Of a stretch of DNA of 64,000 nt, positions 37,012-51,598 are shown piece by piece. The position numbers were made by a program, and so were the translations under genes. Positions within the stretch are counted from its first letter, which is position 1, and each line of letters starts with the position of its first letter. Source of the stretch: Homalodisca vitripennis (Eukaryota > Arthropoda > Insecta > Hemiptera > Cicadellidae); the NCBI RefSeq assembly GCF_021130785.1, contig NW_025776224.1, positions 101,332-165,331 of the forward strand. The letters are read 5' to 3'. The notes beneath the pieces were generated by a model. The model saw only the letters and a list, made by a program, of their open reading frames with translations. It searched no databases and was not told the DNA's origin.

Positions 37012-39862
37012 CCATAGACAAGCTGTAACGCACATCACTAGGCACTATACTATTGGCTGAGGTTTAGCGAAGCCTATTTATGAAGCGGCTGTAAAATGTT
37101 TCTTTCTGTCTATCAGTATGTCCGTCTGTCTGTCTGCATGGTATCCTGAAATCGAACAATCCAATGAACATGAAAGTGTGAATGAAGCTTTATGTCTACA
37201 TAAGCAAACCTAAGTTATATGAGGATGCATTTTTACTCCAATTTCCACGGATAAGCTATAATACATATCAGTAAGCATTAGACTGTATTAGCATTGGATA
37301 GCTTTAGCGAAGCTTATTTAACGTGAGAGGCTGTAAAATGTTCCTTTCTGTCTGTCTGCATGGTAACCTGAAATCGATCAATCCTATGAACAGGAAATTG
37401 TGAATGAATATTTATTTCTCCATAAGCAAACCTAAGTTATATGAGGATGCATTTTACTCCTATTTCCACGGATAAGCTATAATACATATCAGTAAGCATT
37501 AGACTGTATTAGCATTGGATAGCTTTTAGCGAAGCTTATTACTTGAGAGGCTGTAAAATGTTTCCTTTCTGTCTGTCTGCATGGTAACCTGAAATCGATC
37601 AATCCTATGAACAGAGAAAGTGTTAATAAAGCTTTTTTTCTCCATAAGCAAACCTTAATTTATATGAGGATGCATTTTTACTCCTATTTCCACGGAAAAA
37701 AAATTAAAAAAGCCCCCCTATAATACATATCAGTAAGCATTAGACTGTATTAGCATTTGGATAGCTTTAACGAAGCTTATTACTTTGAGAGGCTGTAAAA
37801 TGTTCCTTTCTGTCTATCGGTAGGTCTCTCTGTCTGTCTGCATGGTAACCTGAAATCGATCAATCCTATGGAACAGGAAAGTGTGAATGAAGCTTTTTTT
37901 CTCCATAAGCAAACCTAATTTTATATGAGGATGCATTTTACCTCCTATTTTCCACGGATAAGCTATAATACATATCAGTAAGCATTAGACTGTATTAGCA
38001 TTGGATAGCTTTAGCGAAGCTTATTACTTGAGAGGCTGTAAAATGTTTCCTTTCTATCTATCGGTAGGTCTCTCTGTCTGTCTGCACGGTAACCTGAAAT
38101 CGATCAATCCTATGAACGTGAAAGTGTGAATGAAGCTTTTTTCTCCATAAGCAAAACCTAATTTATATGAGGATGCATTTTACCTCCTATTTCCACGGAT
38201 AAGCTATAATACATATCAGTAAGCATTAGACTGTATTAGCATTGGATAGCTTTAGCGAAGCTTATTACTTGAGAGGCTGTAAAATGTTCCTTTCTGTCTA
38301 TCGGTAGGTCTCTCTCTGTCTGTCTGCATGGTAACCTGAAATCGATCAATCCTATGAACAGGAAAGTGTTAATAAAGCTTTTTTTCTCCATAAGCAAACC
38401 TAATTTATATGAGGATGCATTTTACATCCTATTTCCACGGATAAGCTATAATACATATCAGTAAGCATTAGACTGTATTAGCATTGGATAGCTTTAGCGA
38501 AGCTTATGACTTGAGAGGCTGTAAAATGTTCCTTTCTATCTATCGGTTAGGTCTCTCTGTCTGTCTGCACGGTAACCTGAAATCGATCAATCCTATGAAC
38601 GTGAAAGTGTGAATGAAGCTTTTTTTCTCCATAAGCAAACCTAATTTATATGAGGATGCATTTTACTCCTATTTCCACGGATAAGCTATAATACATATCA
38701 GTAAGCATTAGACTGTATTAGCATTGGATAGCTTTAGCGAAGCTTATTACTTGAGAGGCTGTAAAATGTTCCTTTCTGTCTATCGGTAGGTCTCTCTGTC
38801 TGTCTGCATGGTAACCTGAAATCGATCAATTCCTATGAACAGGAAAGTGTGAATGAAGCTTTTTTTTCTCCATAAGCAAACCTAATTTATATGAGGATGC
38901 ATTTTACTCCTTATTTCCACGAATAAGCTATAATACATATCAGTAAGCATTAGTCTGTATTAGCATTGGATAGCTTTAGCGAAGCTTATTACTTGAGAGG
39001 CTGTAAAATGTTCCTTTCTATCTATCGGTAGGTCTCTCTGTCTGTCTGCACGGTAACCTGACAATCGATCAATCCTATGAACGTGAAAGTGTGAATGAAG
39101 CTTTTTTCTCCATAAGCAAACCTAATTTATATGAGGATGCATTTTACTCCTATTTCCACGGATAAGCTATAACACATATCAGTAAGCATTAGACTGTATT
39201 AGCATTGGATAGATTTAGCGAAGCTTATTACTTGAGAGGCTGTAAAATGTTCCTTTCTGTCTATCGGTAGGTCTCTCTGTCTGTCTGCATGGTAACCTGA
39301 AATCGATCAATTCTATGAACAGGAAAGTGTGAATGAAGATTTATTTCTTCATAAGCAAACCAAAGTTATATGAGGATGCATTTTACTCCAATTTCCACGG
39401 ATAAGATATAACACATATCAGTAAGCATTAGACTGTATTAGCATTGGATAGCTTTAGCGAAGCTTATTACTTGAGAGGCTGTAAAATGTTCCCTTTCTGT
39501 CTATCGGTAGGTCTCTCTGTCTGTCTGCATGGTTAATCCTGAAATCGAACAATCCAATGAACATGAAGTGTGAATGAAGCTTTATTTCTACATAAGCTAA
39601 CCTAAGTTATATGAGGATGCATTTTACTCCTATTCCCACGGATAAGCTATAATACATATCAGTAAGCATTAGACTGTATTACCATTGGATAGCTTTAGCG
39701 AAGCTTATTACTTGAGAAGCTGTAAAATGTTCCTTTCTGTCTGTCTGCATGGTAACCTGAAATCGATCAATCCTATGAACAGGAAAGTGTGAATGAAGAT
39801 TTATTTCTACATAAGCAAACCTAAGGTATATGAGATTGCATTTTACTCCATGGGATTTTGCT
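37012..39862. repeat. Tandem array of a 240-bp unit, about 12 copies
   Basis: GATAAGCTATAATACATATC or a close variant recurs at 37250, 37471, 37957, 38198, 38440, 38680, 38921, 39161, 39400 and 39641, and a degraded copy lies near 37710. Most spacings are 239-243 bp and one is 221 bp, reflecting a short deletion. Each unit includes a CTGT tetranucleotide tract ending CTGCATGG, then CCTGAAATCGATCAATCC. The first unit is the most diverged, as expected at an array edge. No coding frame is conserved across units. Confidence 0.95.
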
Positions 39863-42800
39863 CTACGATAACGAATATATTTACGTAATAACTGCCATAT
39901 AGGTAGCTATGATGAGAATGAAAAATAGGAAAATAATTAACATTGTTAGCAAAATGAGAACAATAGTGTCAGATGTGAAACATGCGTAATATCTATTCAT
40001 ATAGTAAAATGAACAAATATTTCAGTGGAAGATAAATGTTAAAATTCGGTGATAAGACTTTATATCAGCGGAATTTTGTACTTTAATACGCTCTCTAGCT
40101 CAGATAAACTTTTATTAACTTTTACACTGCTTTAAAAACCTACCTTAATGAACAAGAATGTAAATTAATAAATTCACTTATATTTTACTTGACAATTTTA
40201 ATTCTGTATATATAAGAATGTAGTAGTCCATAATGATGCATATCCAACTATGCATTTTATGTATATTTTTTTTTTTGTACGATATTCAGTCTGTCTATCT
40301 GGCCACAGGTCATAATGACGATTAAATGTATGTCATTTTATAGGTTACTACAGCAAAGCCTGGTACATAACACGTTATAATAATCTACCTCGTTATAAAA
40401 ATACTTTGTATAATTTTCATAAATCTTATAGTAGTTAACGAGTATAACTACATATACACATTAGTGGAACACTATTTGCATTGTATTATGAGTGGTTGGT
40501 GTGGCTTGTCCCATATTAAAGGCAAGCAGTCACCATCTGTGATTATTCCGAAAGTACGTTCTTACTACTTTTACTTAGTACATTTAAAACACTGTAAAGT
40601 ATCTCTTTAAAAAAAACATCTACTTTATTTCTCTTTTTTAAATTACTCGCGTTATACTACTAAAGCACGACATGACTATTTAAGAACTACCTCCCAGTCT
40701 ATTAATTCACTTAGACAATTTCTGCAGATGGAATCAGTCGAACGCATGATAATTGGCTTTTGGCTTTGTTTAGTTTGAGCGACGGAAGTTTCATTATTTG
40801 TTCGCGTAATGCGCTATTTGTCTAGAACTTTACGTAAATAGTTTAGATGCACTTCTAAAGCGCTTGCATAGTTTTAAGCGTTTATTTGTGTTTGTATAAC
40901 ACAAGAGTTATATATTTATTCGATATTGTCACTGACAATTTAGTACTAAGTAATAGTGTTGAAAGTTCGCACCCCGATTGGAAGCACTAATATGTGTTAC
41001 TACCATAATGTTTCATTTTAGTGTACGATATTAATCTTGGATACTGAAAATACTGCGTTTTTTATATGTCTACTCCTGTTTTGAAAAACACTTACGGCTC
41101 AATCATATTATATCTTAGTTACGAATTTACTAAAACTGGGACAATTTCCTTGAACACTTAGTTATAAAAAAATGTGATAGTTTTTTAGAGTTTATAATAC
41201 AATTATAACTGACATTAAACAGCTGTTGGCACTTTAAATCTTCTTTAAAGTTTCATTTCAAGTTTGTCTAACAGGTTAATACGTTTGTTAACATTTTAAT
41301 TTTGTAACATATTAAGGACATCAGTAATTATATATGGAAATATCAAAGGAAATGTTCCAGTGAATTATATTTCCGACGCTAATGTTAAGTTTCCCTGTAC
41401 TCATGCAGCCGGTATAACATGAACCTAAGTAGAAACAAACTGAAAAAGCTGTCACATTTAGATAGCCCGAGGCTCGCACACACGCGAATACTCCAGTACC
41501 ACAGTGGGCTGTCGTGTTCGTATTCGTTATATACATACGAGATGAACATGATACAACATTCACTATGTGAGTTTAAGTTGTAACGTTCATTAGAAGAATT
41601 TAATTTAAATCATATACTGTATCACAGTACTATAATTAGTATACTAATCATTCTCAGTTAACATGTAGAAATTAAAATGTTCCTTACATTTGTACTTTTT
41701 CCATCGTTAAAATATTCTAAAAATCTAAGTTTTAAGATCTGCTATCTGACCATTTCCTCAGGTGAATAACTAACCTAACAAATAACAACTATCTAGCTAT
41801 AAACAAATCATACCATTGTGTTGTGACGCGCACAACTCAGGAATAAAAACCAAAATTTTGTGTGTTCACTGCAAAAATTCTAGACCATATACAATAAAAG
41901 CATAAACAACACTAGCTATTAAAACTCCTATACAAGGGAAGGTTGCAGAGACTGTAAGGATACCTTGGAAAAATTCCTGCCACATTAAATAACACATGTT
42001 ATAACATAATAATTACTAAAAATAGATAAAAATGACTAATGTTTAAAAATAATATTGCAAGAAGTTTTAAGGCCATATTTATGAAGTGTTTCTTCAATTT
42101 ATTTCTAATAGTATTTTATACAGAGTAATTAAAGTTCATTACATTACATATTATTTCTCGTTTTATGCTTAACATCAATTTTCTTATGTTTGTGAAATAT
42201 TTTGGTTACTTTTTAGAAAATTGTTTGACGATCACCGTTGGACTTTGCAATACGAGTACATAATTTTATTGTATTTAGTTCTTTGGTATAGTTTTCTAGA
42301 CTTAGTTTTAGTAATATGCATATTATTGAGTTTCAAGCAAGTTATTATTTTGGATATTGGTTAGTATGAGGTTGAATAGCTTGTTTGGCTTTATTTTGTT
42401 GGTGTCCTATATATACTTTTATCAAATAAGTTATTATTCATCTCTAAAGTTAGATTGAAATACTAAAGCATCCTGCTTTCTCATATATCTACTGTGAATT
42501 TTAATTTTAATTTAAATGAACTATAAAACTGTTTTGCTTCGTAACAATAAACTCTTTGAGCAGGGTTTAAGAGAGACCCATGACTGTGACGGACGGACGC
42601 CCTAATGTACGCGAGCGCCCTTATTCATTTTCTAAGGCTGCTCGTTAATCCCGTCTGTTAGTACTTGAGTCTCCGAACCAGAAATCGTAAAACAGCCATA
42701 AACAAGTTGTTTTATAACAGAAATATCGAAGTAAATATATATCTACATCATCAAGTGTTTTGATGTAGAAGAAGAAATACGACAGTGAATGACATTAATT

Positions 42801-45560
42801 TAAAAATTTGTGCAATTTTAAAATTGAATTAACTTTACAAATAGATTTTTCAAGATAGACATTAATAAAGACAACCACAGTTTTTACGTCATGCTTATAA
42901 CTACAATTATACAAATTACGCGAAATATCGTGGTGGCTCAGAGTATATAGCTACTAGCGGAGCATATTTCTTAGGTGTACAATTTATGGTCGTTTATGTT
43001 TTGTCTCAATTTAATGACCAACGATATGCGAAAAGAAATACTCCAAGAGATTCGCCAACTAATAACTGACATCTAACTTATAGTAAACGTTCTTTTTAAG
43101 TACCGTTACCGGTCAAAAATGTATTGTTCGATATTGATTCTAATATATATATATAAGATAAAAGAATATTGCAATTTAACTAAATATCCCGAATATTAGC
43201 CGTCGTTCTTTCTTAAAAAAAAATATAGAACACAATATTTAGTGGAATTAAAATATGCACTGTTTCTTTATATGCAAAAAATACTGCTGTCATTAAAAAG
43301 CTAAAAATATGGCAAATGACTTATACTAAAAGTTAAAATAATTATTAAAATATATCTAAAGAATATAAAGCCCAGACTACAGAAAAATTGAACCGAATCG
43401 CTGTCATTGCACAAGAGCCGAGAGCACAACTGACTAACGAACGACCTTGGAACACAGTCCCTGCATTTCCTGTAATATCGCGGCGCGTTATCTGAAAGAA
43501 AGAGAACAGGAAGGGCGATGATCTGGACTTGGAGTAAAGCGCAGCTGCCTCTGGCCTTATGATTTAGTCTGATCCTAATGTCATGTCGTGTGTACGAATT
43601 TATAATAGAGGTTTGTTTAAAAATTGTAAAATCATATTTGGTTTTTGTACGTCCTAATCGTGTATATGTTTACAGGAACAGGACCAGGTATGCCTTCATA
43701 CCACTAAGTTGAGAGTTTAAGTTAAACACAACTTTAGAAAATTAAAAAATAAACTCTAAGAAATAAATTCAAGTTCAATAACCAGAAATTATCGTTACTG
43801 TTTCGATAATATATACTGAATCACTGGATTAATCACTAAAAATACCTGTAAAATGTTTGTGTCATACCTAGTAAATACCCAAGTAAAGTACACTCTCGTA
43901 TGGTATAAGATACAAACTTTAAAGATTCTAACAAAAATTTAATCTAACAATATTACACTTCAGAACAACACCAAAACCCTCTATGCCCGTACAAGATGTA
44001 TGTCTCCTGAATATTCGCCAAGATTTGGGGCTCGATGGTAACATTTTCGTATATACCGAATTATATAAACATTCAGTAACAGTTATTGGAATTAACATAA
44101 CTTTAAAAATCCGTGAATGAACTGTGCCAGAAACTTACTGGCTTCTAACGTGATAAATACGTTCGTTTACAACCAATAAATATTTTAAACTCTTACTTTT
44201 ACTACAAAATATTCATAAGTAACGGGATAAAAAATAGATCGTTTTATGAAATTAAATAATATTTTCGATTATTCCAGTTCCAGTAATTTTACAAACTTTA
44301 CAAAAAATAACCAAGTTTTTATAAACTATATTATTTTTAATATTATGCTCCATAATAATGGAGGCCTTCAATAAACTGGAGCAAAGCCATAAGAGAAATA
44401 CATGGCTACCGGGGGCTGTTAAGAGAAATGCATATAATAATTCATTATTCGATGGTTTGTGGAAACATGTTATCATTATTAATTGCGTGAGGCAACATTC
44501 ATTTAACACCAGTTGTTCACTATATTGAACTTTGAACTCGCATAATTGCAACAATAATATTGGTTTGCTTCAATTAGTCGAATACTGTTACACCCACAGA
44601 CAATAGGCAACATATATTATTTGCTCTTAGTTGTTACGATAAATTTTCTTTGCCAGCCTATATGGGCAATTTTAAATAAATTTAAACTGCAAGTGATTTA
44701 AAACAACATTTAATCTTGGTAAACCTAAATAACGACGCCTTAAACTTTGTATCCATAGCCACATCACGCACGAGCGATCTGAAAGGGTTATATTTAATGA
44801 TGTAACAATTATCAAATTTCAGACAATCAAATCTATTTTAACAAGCTTCGCTCGTCAAGCGCAAATCATTCGGAACGATGACCACACAGTGGACACAATA
44901 ATCAGACACAAACAATTCACTTCCGTTTGTTAATGATGGATACTCATATCCGCATGCAGTTCATTAGCAGACCTTCTACTCATCTGCAAGACATGAACTG
45001 AAATGATATTTTGAATTTGATTTAAGTTATGTAATATTGTATAGTATTAGGGATAAAACGTTCTTACTGCCTGGAGTTTGTCTGTATTCATGTCATAAAA
45101 ACACATATTTTGTAATGTTTATTAATTCCGTTCCTTCTACTTTACATCCAACAAAGTTAAAAAAAAATAAATTTAAAAGAATGTCATTTTATCCCGATGT
45201 CTTGCTAATAGCACATGATAAGACATTAAGAGTTAAAGTGACAAAATTTTATGTTGCGTAGCAGGGTAATTACATTATTAGAAAGCAAGACGATTTGTGG
45301 GTTTTCTATTTTTGGCTATGCTACAATTAGCCGAGATAATTATATCCAGCAAAGCCTCTATAATCCTAATTTGTAAATGTAATAGTTTAAGAGTCATATA
45401 AATTATTCAAACCCGTAAGTTGCTTAAAAATACTATATCGTTTTATTTGGACAAAAACCATAAATTAACTTCATTTCTAATTCTTCAAAAGTTATGAAAG
45501 TGATATAAATGTACATAATACCAGGTTGGATAAAATATTTACAGAAGAAGTGTTCTTAAC
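39863..45560. other. Non-coding DNA with GC-richer patches
   Basis: No gene was recognised in 5.7 kb. Denser patches at about 40720-40850, 42550-42680 and 43390-43570 stand out from the AT background and could be regulatory or exonic. Short frames at 41321-41563, 44252-44554 and 45037-45261 have no family resemblance. Confidence 0.4.
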
Positions 45561-46350
45561 AATCGATATTCAAAGGTATGCTGAACGAGCACCACAGCTA
45601 TCTGGGGAATGTTGACGGATCAGTAGTCTGCATGAGAGCGGCGAGACGTTATAACGATATCAGTTATCAATAACCACCGATCATTTCATCAGTTCACTGC
45701 CAGTGAATATAACTTCAGTTACTTTTGTAATTTTGGTATGCTGCACGCACAATGGTCCTACCTTCCTAAACTCCAAAACACTGTTCATAATCAGTAGCCT
45801 GGATGAGGGTAGTAAGGTGTTATGGTGATATCAGTTATCAATAACCACCGATCATTTCATCAGTTCACTGCCAGTGAATATAACTTCAGTACTTTGTAAT
45901 TTTGGTATGCTGCACGCACAATGGTCCTAACTTTCCTAAACTCCAAACACTGTTCATAATCAGTAGCCTGGATGAGGGTAGTAAGGTGTTATGGTGATAT
46001 CAGTTATCAATAACCACCGATCATTTCATCAGTTCACTGCCAGTGAATATAACTTTCAGTACTTTGTAATTTTGGTATGCTGCACGCACAATGGTCCTAA
46101 CTTCCTAAACTCCAAACACTGTTCATAATCAGTAGCCTGGATGAGGGTAGTAAGGTGTTATGGTGATATCAGTTATCAATAACCACCGATCATTTCATCA
46201 GTTCACTGCCAGTGAATATAACTTCAATACTATGTAATTTTGGTATGCTGCACGCACAATGGTCCTAACTTCCTAACCTCCAAACACTGTTCATGATCAG
46301 TAGCCTGGATGAGGGTAGTGAGGTGTTATGGTGATATCAGTTATCAATAT
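45561..46350. repeat. Tandem array of a 170-bp unit, about 4.7 copies
   Basis: GGTATGCTG begins units near 45574, 45736, 45905, 46074 and 46240. Each contains GATATCAGTTATCAATAACC, which has the inverted core GTTATCAATAAC, and TTCACTGCCAGTGAA, a near-perfect palindrome. The first unit is diverged and the last is truncated. Confidence 0.95.
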
Positions 46351-47520
46351 ATTATCAGTTTTTATAACTGTGAGTATCGCTCCTACTTGGTACTTTTAGT
46401 AGAATACAGAACAGTGGTTTGAACTTCATACACTCTGGAAACTGATTAAAAACTATGTTTTGTACCGTTATTTTTATTCTAAGACATAATTTTCTTAAAT
46501 TATAAATCCATTGACAATGTAGAACCGAAACTACATTTTTACAATAGTTGTCATGGAAAGTCAACTTTTAATTCAGATTAGTTTCATACAGTATACCTAC
46601 TTCTCAAAAACTAACTGCTAATTGGGTTTTACCTTGTATTGTATAAACTTTTTCATAAACCGTCTATAAACACAACACATTTTATAGTACATAATGTATA
46701 GCACTATGATCAGTTCTAACTTTCACAATTTAATACTAGTGAAATATGGATTAAGATTCAATAAGTCCCTCTATTAATTTTATTTTATACATTTATACCT
46801 ATCTGTTTATAGCTTCAGTAAAGGCATTGATAGTTTTTGGAGACACTATTTTATGTGGAGTCGAGTGACCTTTCCGTAAAGATTTTGTTTCATACTTTTA
46901 AATGCCATATACTTTGATCGTCAGTTTGATTTAATTTAAAATCTACATATGTTTCCTGTTTTTTATTTTTATATTCACTTGTTAAAATTCTCCAACGTAA
47001 TTTTGTCTTAGCCTTTCATTAACAAAAAAAGTTCAATAATTTTTATATAGCCATTATTTATTAAGCCTTACCCGTATTTCATTGTGTGATATAGGCAGTT
47101 TTGACGTTTCAAGATATCAGTGAAGTTGTTTTGAAAATGATTGATTTGCCTATATCGGGGAGCAATGTTGGGAAGGGTTCATTTAGTCTGAAAATAGAGT
47201 TAAACTGCAAGTTACCCTCCACTTAGTGTAGTGTCTGAAATCTGTCATGGATACGGATTTACTCCTGGAATCTAGAGTCCACATTTATCTGAAGATAGCA
47301 ATTCATACGACACTATAGACACTTAGACTACTATGGAGCTCATTGTGGTAGTGTGTCCAAACATTGATCCAATAATCAATTTTTTTAATATTTATAAAGT
47401 ACATAAGGGATAACGCTGACGCCCTTAATATTTTGCTTTTAAATTAGAAACCCCCTGTTCTAAAAATAACTGAACATGGATTAAAAATAATTAAAAAAAT
47501 CATATGAACCTTAAGTTTAC
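46351..47520. other. Non-coding AT-rich DNA
   Basis: No gene or repeat was recognised. Confidence 0.5.
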
Positions 47521-47523
47521 AGG

Positions 47524-48010
47524 TTGGTTACCAGTTATAGTCGAGTACAATATACATCAGGGGGAGTGCTTATACATTGTAAAAGTCAAATTAAGTATAA
47601 AGTCTTGGATATACATTCCTTTGCCGAGGAAATGAATTTTAAATTTGCAGGTGCTAAATTCTTTGAACAATCAGTTGAAATTGAAATTTTTGGTGCGTAT
47701 CGCTCTCCACGTGGCAATAACACAGATTTTAAAAGCCTAATTCAAGATATCCTCTTCAATAAAACCAACACTGTTATTACTGGCGATATAAATATTGACT
47801 AGTTGGGTGGTTCAACTGCGCGAGATGAGATGCAGGACTTACTCGCCCTCCTCTAACTTGAAACAGTTAGTGAAATCCCCAACTTGAGTGGATCATATTA
47901 CTGGCCTCCAGTCATTGCCGGTCTGGGTCATGACTGACATAGTCGCCGAAGATGTAAGAGTTGATATCTTGGGTACTGGGTTTTATCGTACCATTTCGCT
48001 CAGTTAGTCT
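47524..48010 (+). pseudogene. LINE endonuclease fragment, decayed
   Basis: Translation from about 47524 shows GGVLIHCKS, then VEIEIFGAYRSPRGN, then VITGDINID. These are signature blocks of the apurinic-type endonuclease domain at the start of ORF2 in CR1/Jockey-like non-LTR retrotransposons (GGV..., YRSP.GN, GDFNID). The frame stops at 47800, and related sequence continues through TARDEMQDLLALL with more stops. The N-terminal endonuclease part and all of the reverse transcriptase are missing. It is a dead 5'-truncated and 3'-truncated relic. The clade cannot be fixed from this piece. Confidence 0.75.
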
Positions 48011-51000
48011 CTATACTGATGAACCTCCTTCAGGAGCCCATATCTATTCCGTGTGTCTGGTGCTGTCTGACATCTAGTAACTTGACTACTCAGAATGCCA
48101 TATAAGGGGTTACTGCGCCATTACACAAGCAGTTTTATTTTTTTTATGCTCGTTATTAATTATATTCTTAATTTTTGCTTGACCTAAAAACAAATGCGCA
48201 ATTGTCGAAGAAAATCAGGATAAAAAATAGGTAACAACATGTATTAAAATTTCAAGTCAAAGGCTCCACCAAAACACAGGAATATATAAAATAGAACTTG
48301 TTTATTACATGAAATAGAAAGTGTTGAAGAATACACGACAGTCTTAAGCCCTTAATAACTTGCTTTAGAATAAGTTTTATTAATGTTATCGTTTATCTAT
48401 AATCAAAATTGTATTGCTGTTAATGTGTGAATTAAGAATATCGCAATAAAGTCTTGTAAATATTCAACAGTTTTTTCAAAGATATATCTTTTACTTTGTG
48501 TTACTTATAATAGACATAATTTAATTAAGCACATATTGTAGAGATAGTGTACATGCACTTTGCAGACAACATGTTTATCTAAGTCCGCAATATCACAAGT
48601 CTTTATATTTTAAATGTTGAGTTATTTTTACCTAATAGACATCAAATGTATATAAATTAAATTGTATTCTATTACGTGCACTAATCATTTTAAACATAAT
48701 TTAAATTTTTTTTCTAAAATATTTCAATACAAAGTAGGTTTTATATAGTAAATGTTGCCATTTACATTCTCTTCCAGTTACCTGTAACGCGTGACAATAA
48801 TTCAACATAACTACCAGTTAGAACAGTGATGCCAACAGCAGCAGTTATGACTAGTTACCACAATAACACTCTTTTGGCACCCCTGTAGGTAGTTTGGCCT
48901 TCCTCCAACACAAACCGGGCGTTTTATGTATTTCCTGCTGTTTTTAGTAATAGAACACATACGGCGAAAATTATTTACCTTAACCTAAAATACTCAAGTA
49001 GAGATATATACAATACGATATTGTGGCTTAGTACAATAATATATCTACTTGTACAATCGGATATATTCAAGCATTCCCTCCTGTGTCAACGCATGTTGCT
49101 CACCCTGACACACATAAATAGTTATATCGATATTAAAATTGTAAACTTATTCTCTTATACTATGCAATCAAGTCATCTTAAAATATTTTTTTCAGCAAAT
49201 AATGCAATGTTCAGTTACTTTTCAACTAATTAAAAAGTATTATTACAGATAATAATAAAAATTACGGCCTTGAAAAATGTGATTTTCGGGAAAAATAAAA
49301 TCATTTACTTTAATCAATTTGTTCTTCAAATAACATAGTCAATTAAATTCATTTTATTTTACTTTTTATAATTTCGTAAATTAACGTGTGATTATTAATG
49401 AAAACATATAAGTAGCAAAATTGAAAGGATTTCTATTCCTTGCATTATAAATTTTCTTTTATATAAATTGTATACCCTACCGAGTTTATAGACTTACAGT
49501 TATACTTCGATAGTCCCAAAATTTTTAATTCAAAATGTTGGATGGAACAAAAGTTTATCCCGGGCTCGTGGCACTCTAGTTAAGCAAGGCAAGAGTAGGT
49601 TGTCACACCATGTGTAAGGATTTGAATTTGTATGCAGAATTTTATGTTTACACCTTAATTCATTCTCAAGATGTCCTACGGACAGACATGCAGAAAACAA
49701 TATTCTACATCTTCTTAACAGACAAAAATAGGCTTCGATTCAGCTTACTGATTATAAGTTTCAATAATGCTCAACCATATTATTTGTATTGTTGGTCATG
49801 AACCATTATACAACTCTATATTTGTATAATGGTTGTATAATGGTGATAACAAGTCACCAAAAAAGTGATGTTGGGGTAGTTAAATTACAGCATGTAGCTA
49901 ATATATAACAAATTCAAATTTCATATAATTGTTTAAAATTTGCTTACAAACATTCAACCAAACATTTCAATCCCATAATTTAAATAGAAATGTTACATTT
50001 GTGTAAAATCAATTATATTATATCTATGTGTATTTTTTGTTACTCTATTTATTCCTTCTCTGAACTATTTAGTGGACTAATGCATAGGACAATATAATGC
50101 TAAAATTAAATTAAACCGATGGAAACATTAAGATATACCCTTCTTTTTTCGATAAGATACTCGTAATTGAGCTGATATAAGCAGAAACGTTGAAATTCAG
50201 ACCTTTTTTTATATTTTTAATTATCATAATTTGAAGGAGAATTAAAGCACTTTAAAACATCCATTCATAAAAGCACGTAAAATTCTATATACAAATATGT
50301 ACGTGTAATTGAATCTCTGCGTTATTTAAATATGTATAAAAGATAGTAATATTTTATAAAAAGTTATCTAAAAAAGGTGGTAGGCAATTATTAATTTATT
50401 TATTTCATTGTATTTATTTGGTTAATTTTTTAATAAAAAAAGTAATAAAATACTTATATTTATAACAATAAGACAAGAATGAAACCTGAAACCATTCAAA
50501 AATAAAACCAAATAAGAAGAACAACCAATACCAGGGCAAATAAGATGCATCTCTCTGACCTTCCTTTTTAATATAAAATGCAGCCTCTAACAAATTACAC
50601 AAGGATAAATACCGCCGGTACTTGCGGCGACGTAGTTACGAGAGAAGGACTACTCAGGCAGTAGTTCTGGTGAAGTTATGTGTTCACTTGAAGAAGACCA
50701 AGTACAAAGTGGCGTTCGTGGAGTGGTGTAAGACGCCGGAATTTGGATTTGAGTTAAAGATAGTGTTGTTCAAATCCGATATGTGACCATTGCACATTTT
50801 ATCAGTTTTAAAACCGTTGACCTTGGACTGTATCGTCTCTCCTCCTTATCCTGTTTGATCCTCGCACAGGTTAGTGACCCATGAGGGCGGAGGAGAATAA
50901 TGCTAAACGGGTAATTTTTAAAATAAGCACATGTGTCTCGGAATAAGTAGAGAGATAAAGAAGAATCTAACAAACTTAGATACATGAGATTATTATAATG

Positions 51001-51500
51001 AACTTTTAATCTCCAACCGCAGATCACAAGTTTCTGGTACCTCTTTATTATATCGTTGAAATTTCTTAGTTTAATATTCAAGTAATTGTTATGATGTTGG
51101 TCATAATTTGACATTAAATTAATAGTAGACATTTCATCTATTAATTTTTATTCAAATTGAAAATTGAAATAATAAACTTTTATAATACGTTATTCTAGTA
51201 TAAAGTCCGAGTGTCATAGAAATGTTTCGAAAACACGTTGAATAAATCAGCAAGTGGAGGTTGGGTCAGAGGGAGACTACAAACAAGCCTTGAACCTCAT
51301 CTCTTCTGTAGTGCGACCTCAATATTCGGTTCAGAGTAAACCAGTAGTCAGTCAGTAACATGTCATAGGTATTACTTCGTACATAACAATGATTAGTTAA
51401 AAAGTAAAATTTGTATCAAAATATAGAGAGTACTAAAACAATCTAGAATCTAATAGTAGGTGTTTATTAGTTGGACTGTAAAAATGTGGATAACACGTTA
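48011..51500. other. Non-coding AT-rich DNA
   Basis: No gene was recognised. A perfect hairpin lies at 49801-49834. A GC-richer block lies at about 50610-50750. The 120-codon minus-strand frame at 50770-51132 has no motif or compositional support. Confidence 0.4.
49801..49845. repeat. 13-bp hairpin plus a repeat of one arm
   Basis: AACCATTATACAA (49801-49813) is exactly complementary to TTGTATAATGGTT (49822-49834), and TTGTATAATGG follows again. Confidence 0.8.
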
Positions 51501-51517
51501 CTAAATTCAATTTTAAG

Positions 51518-51584
<67 letters not shown>

Positions 51585-51598
51585 ATTATATATATAGA
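51518..51598. repeat. TA microsatellite
   Basis: About 75 bp of TA dinucleotides with one TACATA interruption and a slightly irregular end. Confidence 0.95.

Noticed and set aside
50770..51132. 120-codon minus-strand frame
   Set aside because: No family motif, low-complexity AT context, and length within chance for the window.
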